From positions 135,225,990-135,289,989 of the forward strand of contig CP136067.1 in assembly GCA_032622095.1 (NCBI GenBank): a stretch of 64,000 bases of DNA. The letters run 5' to 3'. The stretch's first letter is position 1. Every line of letters starts with the position of its first letter. A program made the position numbers and the translations under genes. Source of the stretch: Siphonodentalium dalli. Taxonomy: Eukaryota > Mollusca > Scaphopoda > Gadilida > Siphonodentaliidae. This document shows, piece after piece, positions 61,360-64,000 of the stretch. The notes below the pieces were generated by a model, which worked only from the letters and a program-made list of their open reading frames with translations, was not told where the DNA came from and searched no databases.

Positions 61360-64000
61360 GATTGATCTTTATTAATGCATTTATAAAATAAATTGGTAGT
61401 ATCATAACATTTATGTCTTGCCCTGTTATAGGTGAGCGGCCAGGACCCAAGAATGGTCGTATTTAAGGAGTTTAATATACCTATGGTACTTAAGCGATTT
61501 TTATATTTCATATAAAAGGTTAGATTATATGCCTCAAGATAGGCCCTGTCAAAAAAATTGAAAGTGGTGCGGTAACCATGGAAACGGTGACACGACTTTC
61601 GTGAAATTAGCAATGATTGTAGCCGCTATCACAATAAAATACAGTTCATGTTATACTGTTCCACTAGAATGAGGACCAAATGTGTGTTGTATTACGACAG
61701 GCTCATTTTCCAAACTACCCTGTGCATTCAAACTTCATTCGCTTCTCTTTTTGATGTTTTTCTGAAATTTTTCGTCATTTTGGTGTGATTTAAGTGATTT
61801 AAGTGTTTTGTTTATGGGGAAACTGGTGAAAATTGGAATGACATTCCTTTGTGAGAATGACAGTTTATCTATCAGAATGTAATGTTATTTGAATTCACAG
61901 AAATGACAGCATGGAATGTGTGGGAAGTTTTTTTAGGGATTATGGGCTAACGATGTAATGACGTTGGCAACGTAATGGTATCACGTGAGGGTTCAAACAC
62001 CTTGTTGAAACCGGATGGAGTATTAATTACATAGTGGAGCAGCAGAGACCAGAAAAGGGCCTTATTTTTTTTACTAGTTGAATCATGTCGCCAACCACCA
62101 AGACGTATTATATATCAAATTGTTCGCACGGATATGGGGAATATGAAAACTGAGTTAGCAGAAGCCTAAATCTGTGCGAACAGAGATTTTTTGGGAAAAC
62201 CACTTTTTTGTATATATATATATTTCTGGAGGACGGTGCTCGTTGTGTGTCAAATGACATCGTCACTCAGGCACCGTTCTCCAAACACCAGCTTATTTTA
62301 CCAGCTTCCCGTAACATCACCATCTTCATATTTATTAACAGCTGTTTACCAAGGAGTGTGGCTCCCGTGAGTTTCGTATCGCGTTGACAGATCCCCTGCG
62401 CACCAACATTGTTGACTGATATAATAAACTGGTATGTAATATTAATGTATGTACACTTGCGTCACAATAACTAGGTGCAACTGCATTCCATGTAAATACG
62501 ATATGCAGTTCATTGTAAAATTTCAGATGATATGCGTGAGAGCATCAACCGTTAATATAAATCATTGTTTGGTGAATAATGTATTCTGCCAAGAGACGCC
62601 AACACAACAATATGTGATATTTCGGCGTTAGTTTATTATTGAGATTGTTGTGTATATGTGGCTTTCATTTCAAGCAATGAATAAAGTCAGGGGATCAAAT
62701 TTGTCTCGGGTCACCGGTGGTGTCACCATTTTGAGGTATATGGGATTGGGTGTTCCATTATGGTGTCAGTTACGCCCTGACGTGTCGTATTTGGGTGCAA
62801 CACCATCTACAGATAAAACTGCGCAGTTGGTAGGATGGAGTGTTAGTGTGGGTTCGTTATGTAAAACATTTTCGGTCAGAAATCCAAAACGGCGCACATA
62901 CGTCCATGGACTGATCGAATAGGCGCGATACATATCACATAATTATTTAACATTACTGAAACTACATACTAGCGGACCCACCATATAAATTCGTCGTCAT
63001 GGACATGACGAAGTTATCCTGAATGGGGGGGGGGGTGCCCATGTAAGAAAATCCGATTGCATCACACTAGTCATCAATGGATTCACAATGTTCATCCCCT
63101 CTCGGATCCCCATATTTCATAAGTAATGAAATTATATGGATATTGTTTGCACCATGCATCCCTCGTTTCTTAACTTGGACCACAATTAATCCTCATGTTT
63201 CGACTAATCAGACCAAACCATATGAACTACAATACATTTTATTCTAACACACCCCTTTGGGTCGGAATTTTCCAGTTGGGACCCTAACAAGTATTTTGAG
63301 GTTTCCCATAACAAATCAAAATGTGGACTACAGTCTATTCGAAAGTTAAAAATTAAAAATTAATATAAAATTAAAAAAATTAAAAATTAAAAACAAATTC
63401 GACAAGTTTTAACTCTGAAATTTCCTACTGAAGGCTGCTGGAGGATCGGAATTTCCTACTATTAGTATGGTTGTTTACCAAATGGGAGGGGGGTACAAAC
63501 GCCATATCGCCACATCCATGTTTGTATGTATACATATACGATCTCGATTGTAGGTGTGTGTAAAACGGCGTTAGCGAAGTAGTGTGGTCGTTGAAGCAGT
63601 GAACCTATAACAAATTCATAATAAGCTATTTTAGGGTATTTCTTTCTGGCTGAATCTGGGGAACAACATATCCAAAATCCTCTGAAATCCGCTTTGTGGA
63701 ACATTTTCTAGAGATCATTGAAAAAAATGTCCAATTTATGGCTTTTTTGTAACATGTTCCATTTCTGATGGAATAGACACTTCCATGACATTTAAATTTA
63801 AGTTATAAATATGGCAGAAACATGTAACAAAAACATATTATTATAGTTGTCATGACTGACATGTCATTCCGTGTACCATTAGATTGTCACAATCCAAAGA
63901 GTCGGACATAAGGGAGACCGGAAGTGGTACATTTTGGCCAATTTTCGCCAAATTTCACCGAATCGTTTTCATTTATAAGAAAAGTAATGTGTTAAATGGT
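61360..64000. other. No gene recognised
   Basis: A small palindrome at 62224-62283 ('GGAGGACGGTGC' facing 'GCACCGTTCTCC'), an A/T-only repeat at 63345-63395 and short unconvincing frames. Confidence 0.45.

Noticed and set aside
62650-62922. 90-codon frame
   Set aside because: No recognisable domain, splice sites or repeat relation.

Overview
This is AT-rich, intron-rich animal DNA with small exons, long introns and very many short transposons. The style suits an invertebrate; a lophotrochozoan such as a mollusc, brachiopod or annelid is my best guess. That rests on the repeat style (units beginning 'GGGTCATAACTCC', tails with 'GACAGACAGAC' runs, 'CCAAGATGGCGGCC' motifs) and on a very divergent Cys-loop receptor gene, and it is inference. 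No bacterial features, CRISPR array, rRNA or tRNA were seen.

One host gene can be assembled. Seven exons on the + strand (6005-34442) join in phase into a divergent Cys-loop (nicotinic-receptor-like) ligand-gated ion channel subunit: strand beta-1, the rest of the extracellular domain with a canonical C-x13-C Cys loop, TM1, TM2, TM3, a short His/Asp-rich cytoplasmic loop, then the MA helix and TM4 with the stop. Exons coding for the signal peptide and N-terminus were not found. The subunit lacks the usual ligand-site aromatics, and its pore helix replaces most of the standard lining residues, including the 9' leucine. Its last intron appears to start with a GC donor, which is also the first unit of a degenerate tandem repeat.

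The rest is mostly mobile and repeated DNA. There is a 5'-truncated, frameshifted LINE (about 9.4-12.0 kb, minus strand), a satellite-like array of ~495-bp units (12.9-15.6 kb), a foldback with ~1-kb arms inside intron 2 (16.96-20.64 kb) and a hAT transposon remnant with a BED zinc finger and 8-bp target duplication (49825-51441). A 556-bp element with long inverted ends and a 9-bp duplication lies at 53668-54223. Three unrelated MITE families are flanked by TTAA: T1 (six copies), T2 (four copies, each with two perfect-arm 67-bp hairpins that are reverse complements of each other) and T3 (three copies). For several insertions the window also holds the empty site, so boundaries can be read directly. 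At least eight further 50-320-bp palindromes lie in the introns and downstream.

From 34.4 to 64 kb I could support no host gene. This stretch is repeats, low-complexity tracts and unrecognised sequence.
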